From contig CAJFOO010000039.1 in NCBI GenBank assembly GCA_904397205.1, positions 1-36,725 of the forward strand: a DNA stretch of 36,725 bases. Reading direction: 5' to 3'. Made by a program: the position numbers and the translations under genes. Shown here in pieces: positions 1 through 8,950 of this stretch. Below the pieces are notes generated by a model that saw only the letters and a program-made list of their open reading frames with translations, was not told where the DNA came from and ran no database searches. Source of the stretch: an uncultured Clostridia bacterium (GTDB lineage: Bacteria > Bacillota > Clostridia > Oscillospirales > Acutalibacteraceae). Position 1 is the first letter of the stretch. Each line of letters starts with the position of its first letter.

Positions 1-2
1 AT

Positions 3-1922
3 ATCAAGGAACCGTTGCAGTTCTCGATTTTCCCTTCCCTTTTGCTGGTCACCACCATGCTCCGGCTGGCGCTCAATATTTCCTCCACCCGGTCTATCCT
101 GAGCAACGGCGGGTATGCCGGTGAAGTGGTACAGACGTTCGGAAGCTTTGTTATTGGCGGTAATGTAGTTATCGGCTTGCTGATCTTCCTGATTATTGTA
201 TTAGTACAGTTTATCGTTATTACCAAAGGTTCCGAACGCGTGGCCGAGGTTTCCGCCCGGTTTACCCTGGACGCGATGCCCGGCAAGCAGATGGCGATTG
301 ATGCGGATTTGAACTCCGGCCTGATCGACGAAGAGGAAGCCCGCCGCCGCCGGTCGAAAATCCAGCGCGAAGCGGATTTCTTCGGCTCCATGGACGGTGC
401 CTCGAAGTTTGTCAAGGGCGACGCGATCATTTCCATTATTATCACAATGATTAACCTCATCGGCGGCATCATCATCGGCATGATCAACGGTGAAGGCGAT
501 ATCATGACCATCATCAACACCTATTCGGTGTCGACCGTGGGCGACGGCCTGATGTCCCAGATCCCCGCCCTGCTGATTTCGGTGGCAACCGGTATGATCG
601 TTACCCGTTCCGCTTCCGACGCCGACCTCAACTCCGACGTCCTCAAGCAGTTCTCGTCCCAGCCGCGGGTATTGATCATGGCTTCCCTGGCCATGCTGTG
701 TCTCATCCCCATCGGCTTCCCGGTCATCCAGGTCCTGCTGATCTCGGCGATTCTGGCAGGCCTAGGCCTTTTGGTCCGTTCCCGGAGCAAAAAGGCGCAG
801 GCCAAGCAGGAGGCCGCTGTCGAAGGACCGGTACCCACCGAGGAAGTTACCAGCGAGGTGGCTTTCTACAAGGATTTGGAAAATGTATACGGTCTGCTCA
901 ACGTAGATCCCATTGGCATGGAGTTTGGGTACAGCCTGCTCCCGCTGGTGGATGAAAACAGCGGCGGCAACTTTATGGATCGCGTGGTCATGTTCCGAAA
1001 GCAGTTCGCCGACGAGATGGGCATGGTTATCCCTTCGGTGCGCTTGAAGGACAGCGGCCAGCTCAACCCCAACCAGTATGAAATTAAAATCAAGGGCGAA
1101 TCGGTAGCGGTTGGCGAGGTGCTGATTGACCACCATCTGGCGCTGATTCCCGATGAAATCCCGGAAGGGGAAGAAGTGGACGGCATCGATACCGTAGAGC
1201 CTGCATTCGGGATGCCGGCGAAGTGGATCAGCGACGACCAGAAGCTCAAAGCCGAAATGGCCGGCTACACGCTGATCGATCCCACTTCGGTGATCATTAC
1301 GCATTTGTCCGAGATTATCCGGACGCATGCGCATGAATTGTTAAATCGCCAGGAAGTCAAAAATATGCTGGAAAACCTCAAAAAAGTGGATCCTTCCATT
1401 GTGGAGGATACCGTACCCAATCCGGTTTCCATCAACGACTTGCAGAAGGTGCTCAAAAACCTGCTCATGGAAGGCGTACCGGTGCACGATTTGGAAACCA
1501 TTTTGGAAACGATGGCCGATTACAGCGCAACGGTGAAAGATACCGATATGCTGACCGAATATGTGCGCCAGGCATTGCGCCGCACCATTACCCATCGTTT
1601 TGCTGAGGCAGGCCAGTTGAAAGTGATTAGCTTGGACGCCCAGATTGAAAACATGATCATGGGCGCCGTGAAAAAGACCGACGGCGGTTCGTATCTGGCC
1701 TTGGAGCCGGATGTCATTCAAAACCTGGTATCCGCTACAACGGATACGGTCAACCAGATGCGTAAGGTGGTACAAATCCCCATTGTCCTTACCTCTCCCG
1801 TCGTACGTGTGTATTTTAAAAAGCTGGTCAACCAATTCTGTCCGGACGTGACGGTTCTTTCGTTCAATGAGATTGACCCAACCGTACAGATCCAGGCGTT
1901 AGGGAACATTACGCTTTCCTAA
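3..1922 (+). CDS. flhA: FlhA, flagellar type III export gate protein (5' end cut off by window)
   Basis: FlhA is the large membrane protein of the flagellar export gate; its cytoplasmic ring docks chaperone-substrate complexes. The open frame runs in from the window edge: the first readable codons give [15 protein letters not shown], which matches the family after its first membrane helix, so roughly the first 50 residues are missing and the TTG at 15 is not a start. The FHIPEP signature is visible ([20 protein letters not shown], then [11 protein letters not shown]). Membrane segments follow around [34 protein letters not shown] and near [18 protein letters not shown] long soluble C-terminal domain begins about residue 270. 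No flhF or flhG follows; the sigma factor gene starts 39 bases downstream, so both are probably in one operon. Confidence 0.96.
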   Translation: MKEPLQFSIFPSLLLVTTMLRLALNISSTRSILSNGGYAGEVVQTFGSFVIGGNVVIGLLIFLIIVLVQFIVITKGSERVAEVSARFTLDAMPGKQMAIDADLNSGLIDEEEARRRRSKIQREADFFGSMDGASKFVKGDAIISIIITMINLIGGIIIGMINGEGDIMTIINTYSVSTVGDGLMSQIPALLISVATGMIVTRSASDADLNSDVLKQFSSQPRVLIMASLAMLCLIPIGFPVIQVLLISAILAGLGLLVRSRSKKAQAKQEAAVEGPVPTEEVTSEVAFYKDLENVYGLLNVDPIGMEFGYSLLPLVDENSGGNFMDRVVMFRKQFADEMGMVIPSVRLKDSGQLNPNQYEIKIKGESVAVGEVLIDHHLALIPDEIPEGEEVDGIDTVEPAFGMPAKWISDDQKLKAEMAGYTLIDPTSVIITHLSEIIRTHAHELLNRQEVKNMLENLKKVDPSIVEDTVPNPVSINDLQKVLKNLLMEGVPVHDLETILETMADYSATVKDTDMLTEYVRQALRRTITHRFAEAGQLKVISLDAQIENMIMGAVKKTDGGSYLALEPDVIQNLVSATTDTVNQMRKVVQIPIVLTSPVVRVYFKKLVNQFCPDVTVLSFNEIDPTVQIQALGNITLS

Positions 1923-1961
1923 CCGCACCGATTGGAAACAGCCGGGAAAGGAGGCGCAGAC

Positions 1962-2771
1962 ATGAGCAACAGTAGCGCGGCAATCAAAAAGAATATCCCG
2001 GACGATCCCGTGGAATTGATGCGCTTGTATAAAAAGACAGGCGATCTTTCCATCCGCAACCAGATTGTCCTGCACTACATGGATTCGATCAAAAAAACCG
2101 TGATGAGTATGCGTTCCATACTCCCAGGGAACATGCAGTACGACGATTTTGTCAACCAGGGAGTCCTGGCTTTGATCGACTGCATTGAAAAGTATGACAT
2201 GGACCGGGGCGCCAGCTTTGATACCTATATCTATAAGCGGCTGCGGGGTTCTGTCCTCAGCTATATGCGCAAGCAAAGCTGGCTTCCCTACCGTGTGCGG
2301 GTAGCGCGCCGGAATATCCTTCAGGAGCAGGAACATATGATGGCCGAGCTTGGCAGGGAACCCACCCATGCGGAGCTGGCCCAGCGGATGCGAATGTCGG
2401 AAAAAGAGCTGGAGAAATACCTGCTCGAAATTTACAACGCCGAAATGTATTCCTTTGAGGAGCTGCTGGAAAATGCTTCTCAGGTTGTGGAACAACTCGT
2501 GGAAAACCGGGATAATGGGGATTTGGGGCCCGAAGGACGTTTATTACAGGAAGAGCTCAAAAAAGTGCTGATGGAATCCATTGAAAGTCTTCCCACGAGG
2601 GAACGCCAGGTGATTACGTTATGCTATTACGAAAACCTGAACCTCCGGGAAATTGGCGAAGTTCTCGGCATCAGCCAGCAGAGAGCGTCGTGTGCCAGAA
2701 GCACGGGACTCGCCAAGTTGAACAAAAAGCTATCTGAGTATCTGAATGGAAAGGAGACCGTTATATGTTAG
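1962..2771 (+). CDS. fliA: RNA polymerase sigma factor, FliA/WhiG (sigma-28) family
   Basis: A 269-residue alternative sigma factor of the flagellar class, expected to direct RNA polymerase to late flagellar and chemotaxis promoters. Region 2 is seen in YDDFVNQGVLALIDCIEKYD and FDTYIYKRLRGSVLSYMRK; region 3 in GREPTHAELAQRMRMSEKEL; region 4 in LPTRERQVITLCYYENLNLR followed by a helix-turn-helix EIGEVLGISQQRAS. The ATG at 1962 is chosen because AAAGGAGG lies 7 bases upstream; a TTG at 1932 in the same frame has no such site. It overlaps the next rod gene by 7 bases. I looked for sigma-28 promoters (TAAA, about 15 bases, GCCGATAT) in front of the chemotaxis genes here and saw none that was convincing. 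Confidence 0.94.
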   Translation: MSNSSAAIKKNIPDDPVELMRLYKKTGDLSIRNQIVLHYMDSIKKTVMSMRSILPGNMQYDDFVNQGVLALIDCIEKYDMDRGASFDTYIYKRLRGSVLSYMRKQSWLPYRVRVARRNILQEQEHMMAELGREPTHAELAQRMRMSEKELEKYLLEIYNAEMYSFEELLENASQVVEQLVENRDNGDLGPEGRLLQEELKKVLMESIESLPTRERQVITLCYYENLNLREIGEVLGISQQRASCARSTGLAKLNKKLSEYLNGKETVIC

Positions 2772-3523
2772 CAGGATTTTACAGTATTGCCTCTGGGATG
2801 CTGGTTTCTCAAAGAAAGTTAGAGGTGCTTGGCAACAACCTGGTCAACAGCCAGACGCCCGGCTATCATGCCCAGCGTGTGGTTGCAAGCCCCTTTGAAG
2901 AACAGCTTGCTATGCGTTTAGAAGATTATAACACCGGGGCAGTTGGGGATGTGAACCCCATTGCCATAGTAGAAACCGTCTCCACACAGTTCCAGTCCGG
3001 CAATTTGCAGGATACGGGACGCAATATGGATTTGGCCATCAACGGGTATGGGTATTTCCAGGTACAGGGGGATGCGGGCATCACTTACCTGACCCGCAAC
3101 GGCCAGTTTGATGTGGATGAACAGGGATATTTAATTTTACCCAATCTCGGCCGTGTGCTGAGCAGTGACGGCCAGCTCATTCAGGTTGGCGACACGAACT
3201 TCTCCGTATCGGAAGAAGGCGACGTATATTCCAGCGAGGGAGAAATTGTAGGCACCATCCGTCCCATGATGCCCCCCAACAATGAGGACGATATGGTACA
3301 ATATGGGAACGGGGTGTTTGGTGTGCCGGCCGGGACAGCGCTGGTGGATCAGGCCGACAGCACCATCCTGCAAGGCCGTCTGGAGCTTTCGAATGTTGAC
3401 CTGACCACGGAGCAGACCATGCTGCTGGAAGCCCAGAACAGCTTTACTGCGTGCAGCACGGCATTACAGATTTATGATCAGCTCAACCAGCGGGCGGCAA
3501 CCTCTGTCGCCAGCATCAACTAA
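2765..3523 (+). CDS. Flagellar rod protein of the FlgF/FlgG family (FlhO-like)
   Basis: A 252-residue flagellar basal-body rod or hook-type protein, exported through the flagellar type III machine and assembled into the axial structure. The N-terminus holds the family rod signature: short helix, then LEVLGNNLVNSQTPGYHAQR near residues 19-38. The middle has the FlgE/F/G-type segment (DLAINGYGYFQV, YLTRNGQFDVDEQGYL). The C-terminus gives LELSNVDLTTEQTMLLEAQN, the usual closing helix. There is no signal peptide, as expected. Start ATG overlaps the end of fliA by 7 bases and has AAAGGAGA upstream. Sitting beside a close relative downstream, it corresponds by position to FlhO of Bacillus; whether it is the proximal (FlgF) or distal rod protein cannot be decided from sequence alone. 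Confidence 0.92.
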   Translation: MLAGFYSIASGMLVSQRKLEVLGNNLVNSQTPGYHAQRVVASPFEEQLAMRLEDYNTGAVGDVNPIAIVETVSTQFQSGNLQDTGRNMDLAINGYGYFQVQGDAGITYLTRNGQFDVDEQGYLILPNLGRVLSSDGQLIQVGDTNFSVSEEGDVYSSEGEIVGTIRPMMPPNNEDDMVQYGNGVFGVPAGTALVDQADSTILQGRLELSNVDLTTEQTMLLEAQNSFTACSTALQIYDQLNQRAATSVASIN

Positions 3524-3549
3524 GCCAGTCTGAAGGAGGGAGCCATACC

Positions 3550-4290
3550 ATGAACGCGTTTTTTTATACCGGGGCATCCGGCCTGGGTGCTTTTCAGGAG
3601 CATTTGAATATTATCGGCAACAACCTGGCAAACAGCAATACTGCCGGGTATAAGCCGACCGAGACCCGTTTTGAAAACCTGCTTTACCGCGAGATGTATG
3701 TCAATACCGAGACCGATCCCACAGAAGGGGTTGGGGTGAAGGCGGTTGATGCAGGGCTGAATATGACCGACGGATCCCTGCGCCAAACCAATCTTCCGCT
3801 GGATTTTGCCCTGCTGGGCCACGGCTGTTTCTTTGCCGTGGAGCGGGCGGAAGGCGATGTGTATTACACTCGTGACGGGCAATTCCAGATGGTTTCGGTA
3901 GACGATGAGTACTATCTTGGCACCGCTGACGGTTCGTTTGTCCTCGACCAGGACGGCAACCGCATTGTATTTGAGCTCGACGACAACGATCTCCCGATTA
4001 CGGATGGAATCCAGGAGCAGATCGGTGTGTATCAATTTGCTAACCCGGAAGCCCTGCTGCCGCTTGCCTCGAACCTGTTTGCTCAGACCAATCAGTCTGG
4101 GGCACCGGTATCCTTGGTGGAAGAAGACGGAGGATATCGTCTGCTCACCGGTTCCATTGAGCTTTCCGGCGTTTCCGTGGCGGATGAAATGACCAATATG
4201 ATTATTGCGCAAAGAGGCTTCCAGTTTAGTTCTCGCGTTGTGCAGGTGGCTCAGGAAGTGGAGGATATTGTCAATAACCTGCGCCAGTAA
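3550..4290 (+). CDS. flgG: Flagellar rod protein of the FlgF/FlgG family (FlgG/FlhP-like)
   Basis: A 246-residue paralogue of the preceding gene. The rod signature is at residues 17-37 (EHLNIIGNNLANSNTAGYKP), the central part has LDFALLGHGCFFAVE and YYTRDGQFQM, and the C-terminus reads LSGVSVADEMTNMIIAQRGF, which is closer to the FlgG closing helix than the upstream copy is. Expected role: distal rod subunit, exported by the FlhA gate. A GGAGGGAG ribosome site precedes the ATG. The 26-base gap from the first rod gene implies co-transcription. The symbol is a best guess between flgG and flhP. Confidence 0.9.
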   Translation: MNAFFYTGASGLGAFQEHLNIIGNNLANSNTAGYKPTETRFENLLYREMYVNTETDPTEGVGVKAVDAGLNMTDGSLRQTNLPLDFALLGHGCFFAVERAEGDVYYTRDGQFQMVSVDDEYYLGTADGSFVLDQDGNRIVFELDDNDLPITDGIQEQIGVYQFANPEALLPLASNLFAQTNQSGAPVSLVEEDGGYRLLTGSIELSGVSVADEMTNMIIAQRGFQFSSRVVQVAQEVEDIVNNLRQ

Positions 4291-4326
4291 TATTGTAGTC
4301 AAGGAGAAAGGCAGGGGCTTAGGAAA

Positions 4327-4953
4327 ATGGCTTTAAACAACTATGAAGATTTGAATGAGATGTGTTTGTCGGCCCTTTGTGAAATCGGAAATATTGGGTC
4401 CGGCAATGCGGCGTCCTCTTTGTCCGCTATGCTTGGGCAGCCCATCAATATCAATGTGCCGAAAATCAGCATTTTGGATTACGGTGAAGTAGCGGACAAT
4501 TTTGGCGGCCCGGAAACCATGATGGTCGGTTTACTGCTTTGCATGAACGGCGACGTCAACGGGATGATGATGTTTTTGCTGCAAAAGGAATTCGCGCATC
4601 TGACCCTTAACGCCCTGTTGGGGGAGGATTTGCAGGATTTCAGCGACGTGGGCGAGATGGAACTGTCCGCCATGAAAGAAATTGGCAACATCATGGCCGC
4701 GTCGTATGTCAATGCTATGGCGTCGATGACTGGTTTGGCCGTGGACATTACCGTCCCGGACATTTGCATTGATATGGTGGGGGCAATCCTGAGTGTTCCT
4801 GCCATCCATTATGCAAATATCAGCGATAAGATCATTTTTATTGAGAATAAATTCAGCGCAGAGACCGTCAACGACGCCTCCAGCTATGTGCTGATGATTC
4901 CTGAGGTGGATTCGCTGAACCAGATTATGACAACATTGGGGATTGAACTATGA
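4327..4953 (+). CDS. cheC: CheC, CheY-P phosphatase of the chemotaxis pathway
   Basis: A 208-residue member of the CheC/CheX/FliY phosphatase family, which dephosphorylates CheY-P and acts with CheD in receptor adaptation in Gram-positive bacteria. Both duplicated active-site motifs (S/D-x3-E-x2-N) are intact: S15, E19, N22 in LSALCEIGNIGSGNA, and S114, E118, N121 in LSAMKEIGNIMAASY. Having two sites matches the CheC class and differs from single-site CheX. The length fits CheC (about 200) and lacks the FliY C-terminal flagellar-switch domain. Its stop overlaps the cheD start as ATGA, so the two are translationally coupled, in keeping with the known CheC-CheD complex. Confidence 0.94.
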   Translation: MALNNYEDLNEMCLSALCEIGNIGSGNAASSLSAMLGQPININVPKISILDYGEVADNFGGPETMMVGLLLCMNGDVNGMMMFLLQKEFAHLTLNALLGEDLQDFSDVGEMELSAMKEIGNIMAASYVNAMASMTGLAVDITVPDICIDMVGAILSVPAIHYANISDKIIFIENKFSAETVNDASSYVLMIPEVDSLNQIMTTLGIEL

Positions 4954-5438
4954 GTCAACCCATTACGGTAGGAATTTCGGATTTAAACGCCACGAAGGCC
5001 CCCGGTGTGCTGGTAACCTATGCATTAGGTTCCTGCGTGGGCATCTGCCTGTACGATCCCATGGCAAAAGTCGCGGGATTATCGCACATTATGCTGCCTT
5101 CCGGCGCGCAAATGGCTGCCTCAGGAAATCAAGCCTATAAGTTTGCGGACACCGCGATTGTCCTGCTGATTAAAAAGATGGAGGCGCTGGGCGCCCGTAC
5201 CATCCGCATGAAAGCAAAAATTGCCGGCGGTGCCCAGATGTTTGCCGGCGGCAGCAACAGCAATCTGGCAAATATTGGGCAGCGCAATGTCATTGCCGTA
5301 AAAAATGAGCTGGCCCGCCTGCGGATCCCCATCATTGCCGAGGATACCGGCAAGAATTATGGCCGTACGCTGTATTTGGATGCAAACGACGGGAGTATGC
5401 GGATTAAATCTGTCAACCGCGGCGAGTGGGTATGGTGA
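4950..5438 (+). CDS. cheD: CheD, chemoreceptor glutamine deamidase
   Basis: A 162-residue cytoplasmic enzyme that deamidates glutamines in chemoreceptors and, in Bacillus-type systems, binds and stimulates CheC. The papain-like catalytic set is present with the spacing known for the family: T23, C29 and H46, in TYALGSCVGICLYDP and AGLSHIMLP. The mid-region KIAGGAQMFAGGSNSNLANI and the IRMKAKIAGG strand also match the family. The ATG overlaps the cheC stop by four bases. A sigma-A promoter for the next gene lies just past the stop. Confidence 0.95.
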   Translation: MSQPITVGISDLNATKAPGVLVTYALGSCVGICLYDPMAKVAGLSHIMLPSGAQMAASGNQAYKFADTAIVLLIKKMEALGARTIRMKAKIAGGAQMFAGGSNSNLANIGQRNVIAVKNELARLRIPIIAEDTGKNYGRTLYLDANDGSMRIKSVNRGEWVW

Positions 5439-5473
5439 TGGCCAAATATTTTGGCGAAACATCGGATTTACAG

Positions 5474-5503
5474 TTGAAATCTTTTTATTCTTTATGCTAT
5501 AAT
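5474..5503 (+). promoter_or_regulatory. Sigma-A promoter with extended -10, in front of the lytic transglycosylase
   Basis: TTGAAA at 5474-5479 and TATAAT at 5498-5503 are 18 bases apart, with TG one base before the -10 (extended -10). The predicted start is near 5510, about 30 bases ahead of the ATG at 5543, whose ribosome site AAGGAGGG lies at 5526-5533. This gives the downstream genes an input that does not depend on FliA. Confidence 0.8.
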
Positions 5504-5542
5504 TAAAGATAGGCGAATACATTGTAAGGAGGGAAAAGCGCG

Positions 5543-6322
5543 ATGATAGAGGTGCGGTGGAATCAGAATCTTGCCGCTTTGGGGGTTGCGGGCTCTTCCG
5601 CTTCCAGCAAACCGGTTTCTTCCGGTTCATTCCAGACAAAATTACAGGCAGCGGTTTCTGCTCCGGCAGATTTGGAGGATATTTTCTCCCGTGCAGCGCA
5701 AAAGTACCAGGTTCCTGAAAACCTGCTCAAAGCGGTAGCGAAAGTAGAATCCAACTTTCAGGCCGACGCGGTTTCCAGCGCCGGCGCGACCGGTATCATG
5801 CAGCTTATGCCTTCAACGGCCAAGGGGCTTGGCGTGACCGACAGTACCGATCCCGAGCAGAACATCATGGGCGGGGCAAAGATGCTCTCCCAGCTGCTTA
5901 GCCAGTATGACGGGGATATTAAGCTGACCCTGGCTGCCTACAACGCCGGGGCGGGCAATGTGGCCAAATACGGCGGGGTTCCGCCTTTTGCCGAAACCCA
6001 GGCATATGTAAAAAAGGTGATGCAGTATCTTGACGAGGACATTGCCATTCCCCAAACGACGGCGTCTTCTTCCGAGAGTTCCGGCGTTTCTTCCGGAACC
6101 GACCTTTCGGGCCTGCTGGGAACTCTGGCTGCCGGATCCAATACGGCCGGGAACTCTGCGGCGGACTTGGCAGCACAGGTGCTGTTTGGAGAGACGGATA
6201 AAGAGTATACTTATGAGGATTACCAACTGTTCCTGGATATGTATTTAAGTCAAATCCAGTTGTCCATAGCCGAGCAGTGGCAGCAGAATGACTCCGACAA
6301 TACCGCACAGTTTTGGCTGTAA
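5543..6322 (+). CDS. Lytic murein transglycosylase (SLT domain) without signal peptide
   Basis: A 259-residue goose-lysozyme-like SLT domain protein that would cleave peptidoglycan glycan strands with formation of anhydro-muramic ends. The domain spans about residues 44-155: catalytic E69 in AVAKVESNFQ, then GATGIMQLMPSTA and LAAYNAGAGNVAKYGG. The N-terminus (MIEVRWNQNLAALGVAG) has no charged start plus hydrophobic core, so no Sec signal is visible. A Ser/Thr/Ala-rich linker and an acidic C-terminal tail follow. Its place between cheD and cheW suggests a flagellar wall-remodelling enzyme, as FlgJ or SltF are elsewhere, perhaps exported by the flagellar system; that is inference. The start is fixed by AAGGAGGG. 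Confidence 0.88.
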   Translation: MIEVRWNQNLAALGVAGSSASSKPVSSGSFQTKLQAAVSAPADLEDIFSRAAQKYQVPENLLKAVAKVESNFQADAVSSAGATGIMQLMPSTAKGLGVTDSTDPEQNIMGGAKMLSQLLSQYDGDIKLTLAAYNAGAGNVAKYGGVPPFAETQAYVKKVMQYLDEDIAIPQTTASSSESSGVSSGTDLSGLLGTLAAGSNTAGNSAADLAAQVLFGETDKEYTYEDYQLFLDMYLSQIQLSIAEQWQQNDSDNTAQFWL

Positions 6323-6360
6323 GGGGCAGGGGAACACAGACATAGGGGGCGAAATTAAGC

Positions 6361-6879
6361 ATGGCTGGCAATTTACAAGATTCCGCGGGAGTCCTGCAAA
6401 AGCAGGAAGACGATGCGATTAAACACAAGTACCTTACATTTTGGGTAGACGGGCAGTTGTTCGGCGTTTGTATCCGCGATGTGGAGCAAATCATCCGGGT
6501 GGAAGAGATCACCCAGGTTCCCGAATTTCCGCATTATGCCAAAGGGATTATCAACCTGCGCGGCAATATTATCCCAATTATTGACGTGCGCTTGTGGCTG
6601 GGGAAAATGGAAAACGAATACGACGAACGCGCTTGTATTATTATCAGCCGGATCCGGGATAAGCTGATCGGCTTTATGGTGGATACCGTTGACGAGGTAA
6701 CCGACATTCCCGATGAAGAATTTTCCCCCACCCCACAGCTTTCCAATTACAGCTCCCAGGACGAATATATCGTGGGGATTGGCAAGCACGAGGGGAATGT
6801 GGTACTAATTTTAGACATGACCCGGATTTTAGGTGATTCGGATCTCGAACAGCTTAATCAATTGAATTCTATAGGATAA
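6361..6879 (+). CDS. cheW: CheW, chemotaxis coupling protein (first copy)
   Basis: A 172-residue single CheW domain that couples receptors to the kinase CheA. Typical strands are visible: KYLTFWVDGQLFGVCIRDVE, the IINLRGNIIPIIDVRLWLG core, and DKLIGFMVDTVDEV. The first 20 residues and the last 15 are extensions outside the domain. It lies 38 bases downstream of the transglycosylase and just ahead of a receptor gene. A second cheW sits in the opposite-strand cheA operon, so this copy may serve the adjacent receptor or a second array. Confidence 0.94.
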   Translation: MAGNLQDSAGVLQKQEDDAIKHKYLTFWVDGQLFGVCIRDVEQIIRVEEITQVPEFPHYAKGIINLRGNIIPIIDVRLWLGKMENEYDERACIIISRIRDKLIGFMVDTVDEVTDIPDEEFSPTPQLSNYSSQDEYIVGIGKHEGNVVLILDMTRILGDSDLEQLNQLNSIG

Positions 6880-6883
6880 AAAC

Positions 6884-6922
6884 ATAAGCTTACTCTTTCG
6901 GCAAATCCGAGGGTGAGCTTAT
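6884..6922 (+). terminator. Hairpin between cheW and the receptor gene (possible weak terminator or attenuator)
   Basis: ATAAGCT at the left and AGCTTAT at the right close a stem continued by TCTTTCGG / CCGAGGG with a five-base loop. The T-tract after it is broken (it only becomes T-rich about 15 bases later), so it may reduce rather than stop transcription into the receptor gene. Confidence 0.5.
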
Positions 6923-6985
6923 ATCCATTTCTATCCGTTGATTTTTATACAAGGACATAAGGTACGGAAAGGGTGATTTGTGGAG

Positions 6986-8809
6986 ATGAAAATTGGAAAA
7001 AAAATTATGGTGGGTTATGGAGTCGTTCTCTTTTTGCTGGCAGTGGTTGCAGCGGTCTCCAGTACATTTTTGGGGATTAACTACACCAACGCGAAGCAGG
7101 CTTATGAAGAATATGGCGAAATGGCCGGTGCGGTGGGGGCTATCGGGTATTATTACAACTCGGTGGGCAACAATATCCGCGATGCGATTATCTATGCCGA
7201 CGATCTGACCCGGGTGGCTTCCGAAGAAGCGGCCATGGAGCAAACCTATCAGGAATACAGCGACTATGTAGCGACACTGGATATTAACGGGATTTCCGAC
7301 GAGGAAGAAAAGCGGCTCATAAATGACATGATCACCAAGATGGATGAGTCGCACCAAATCCGGTTTGAAATCCTCAATTCCCTCAAAGAAGAGAACGTCA
7401 GCGCGGCCTTGGCTACGTTTTCTTCCGATACTTACACCAGCTTGGGATCGGCTATCAGCAGCGATATGAATTCCCTGTTTGAACTCATGAGCGTAAACGG
7501 AAACCGTGTGATTGCCGAGGTAAATATTTTGGCTATTGTAGGTATTTGCGTGAGCTGCGGGGTCACTGCGTTAGGGCTTGGCCTGGCTGTTTATATCGGG
7601 TTTAGGGTTTCCACAGGGGTCAGCCGTCCGCTGGCCCGCATTGAAGAAGCGGTGGATGAATTGGCCGACGGCAATCTGCATATGCAGGTGAACTATACGG
7701 CAAACAATGAAATCGGCAATCTGGCAAAATCCTATAATCATTCCGTTGAGATTTTGAGCCAGTATGTGGAAGCCATTGAGCACGCCATGGAAGAACTTTC
7801 GCACGGCAATTTTTCCATTCGTTCTTCGGTAGAATTTAAAGGGGATTTCCATAAAATCCAGTCTTCCATTGACGCCTTTTTGGACTCCATCAACCAAGCC
7901 TTCGTTACCATTAACCAGGCTGCCGAGCAGGTGTCTTCCGGCTCGGATCAGGTGTCCAGCGGGGCGCAGGCGTTGTCGCAGGGTGCTACACAACAGGCCA
8001 GCGCGGTAGAACAATTGGACGCAACAATCAACGATATTTCCCAACATGTAAAGGAAAGCGCTTCCAACGCAGAAATTGCCAGCCAGGAAGCCAACGATCT
8101 TGGCGACTGCATTATTCAAAATAACCAGCAAATGCAGGAAATGATCGCTGCTATGGCGGAGATCAGCCGGTGTTCGGATGAGATTAGCCGGATTATTAAG
8201 ACCATCCAGGATATTGCTTTCCAGACCAATATTTTGGCCTTGAATGCTGCTGTAGAAGCAGCGCGTGCCGGTGCAGCAGGCAAGGGGTTTGCTGTGGTTG
8301 CAGATGAAGTACGGAATTTGGCTTCCAAGAGTTCGGAAGCGGCCAAAGATACGACTTCATTGATTGAAAATTCGGTGCGTGCGGTGAAAAACGGCATGGA
8401 TATTGCCAACAATACCGCACAGTCTTTGGAAGCCATTGTATCCCGTGCACAGGAGATGGTGGAAGTCATCAGCAAGATTTCCATTGCATCCAACGAGCAG
8501 GCAGATGCGATTACACAGGTTACCAATGGGATTGATCAAATCTCGAGTGTCGTCCAGACTAACTCCGCTACCGCACAGGAAAGCGCCGCGGCAAGTCAGC
8601 AGTTGTCCGGTCAGTCGCAGATGCTCAAACAGATGATAGGTCAGTATCGGCTGCGGGGAGATAGTGCCTCTGTGCTTTCTTCTTCTTCCTCGATGCCGTC
8701 CTCTTTCGAGGATGCTGGCATGGGGAACGACAGTTATAACGATACCAGCAGCTATGATGATAGTTTTTCTGCTAATGACCAGGATTTCTCTATAAACGAT
8801 AAATACTGA
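6986..8809 (+). CDS. Methyl-accepting chemotaxis protein with four-helix sensor and tandem HAMP
   Basis: A 607-residue transmembrane chemoreceptor. Order: TM1 about residues 7-29, an extracytoplasmic helical sensor of about 145 residues that looks like the 4HB type, TM2 about 179-205, HAMP about 206-260, a second HAMP-like segment about 262-305 (IEHAMEELSHGNFSIRSSVE), then the signalling coiled coil. The hairpin tip is at about 400-445 (IAFQTNILALNAAVEAARAG, GFAVVADEVRNLA). The tail from 560 on is Ser/Asp/Asn-rich and has no CheR-tethering pentapeptide. Start choice: the ATG at 6986 has GGAAAGGG at a usable distance; a GTG at 6980 in frame would add only two residues. Two terminators follow the stop. 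The ligand cannot be told. Confidence 0.93.
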   Translation: MKIGKKIMVGYGVVLFLLAVVAAVSSTFLGINYTNAKQAYEEYGEMAGAVGAIGYYYNSVGNNIRDAIIYADDLTRVASEEAAMEQTYQEYSDYVATLDINGISDEEEKRLINDMITKMDESHQIRFEILNSLKEENVSAALATFSSDTYTSLGSAISSDMNSLFELMSVNGNRVIAEVNILAIVGICVSCGVTALGLGLAVYIGFRVSTGVSRPLARIEEAVDELADGNLHMQVNYTANNEIGNLAKSYNHSVEILSQYVEAIEHAMEELSHGNFSIRSSVEFKGDFHKIQSSIDAFLDSINQAFVTINQAAEQVSSGSDQVSSGAQALSQGATQQASAVEQLDATINDISQHVKESASNAEIASQEANDLGDCIIQNNQQMQEMIAAMAEISRCSDEISRIIKTIQDIAFQTNILALNAAVEAARAGAAGKGFAVVADEVRNLASKSSEAAKDTTSLIENSVRAVKNGMDIANNTAQSLEAIVSRAQEMVEVISKISIASNEQADAITQVTNGIDQISSVVQTNSATAQESAAASQQLSGQSQMLKQMIGQYRLRGDSASVLSSSSSMPSSFEDAGMGNDSYNDTSSYDDSFSANDQDFSINDKY

Positions 8810-8823
8810 TATAGAATCAGCAC

Positions 8824-8866
8824 AAAGCCGGCCCAGGAGATTTTCTTCCGAGCCGGCTTTTTTGTT
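8824..8866 (+). terminator. Rho-independent terminator after the receptor gene
   Basis: AAAGCCGG at 8824-8831 pairs with CCGGCTTT at 8853-8860, with further pairing inside the loop, and is followed by a run of T. It ends the + strand flagellar/chemotaxis transcript. Confidence 0.85.
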
Positions 8867-8875
8867 GTTTAGAGC

Positions 8876-8935
8876 AAAAAAAGAAACCTTTGGATGAATG
8901 GGGATTCCATTCACCTGAAAGGTTTCTTTTTTATA
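8876..8935. terminator. Bidirectional terminator between the receptor gene and cheB
   Basis: A long stem: AAAAAAGAAACCTTT on the left is the reverse complement of GAAAGGTTTCTTTTTT on the right, with an inner GAATGG / CCATTC stem. Runs of A on one side and T on the other let it serve both the + strand receptor gene and the convergent cheB operon. Confidence 0.87.
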
Positions 8936-8950
8936 TGTAGGGGTTTCACA

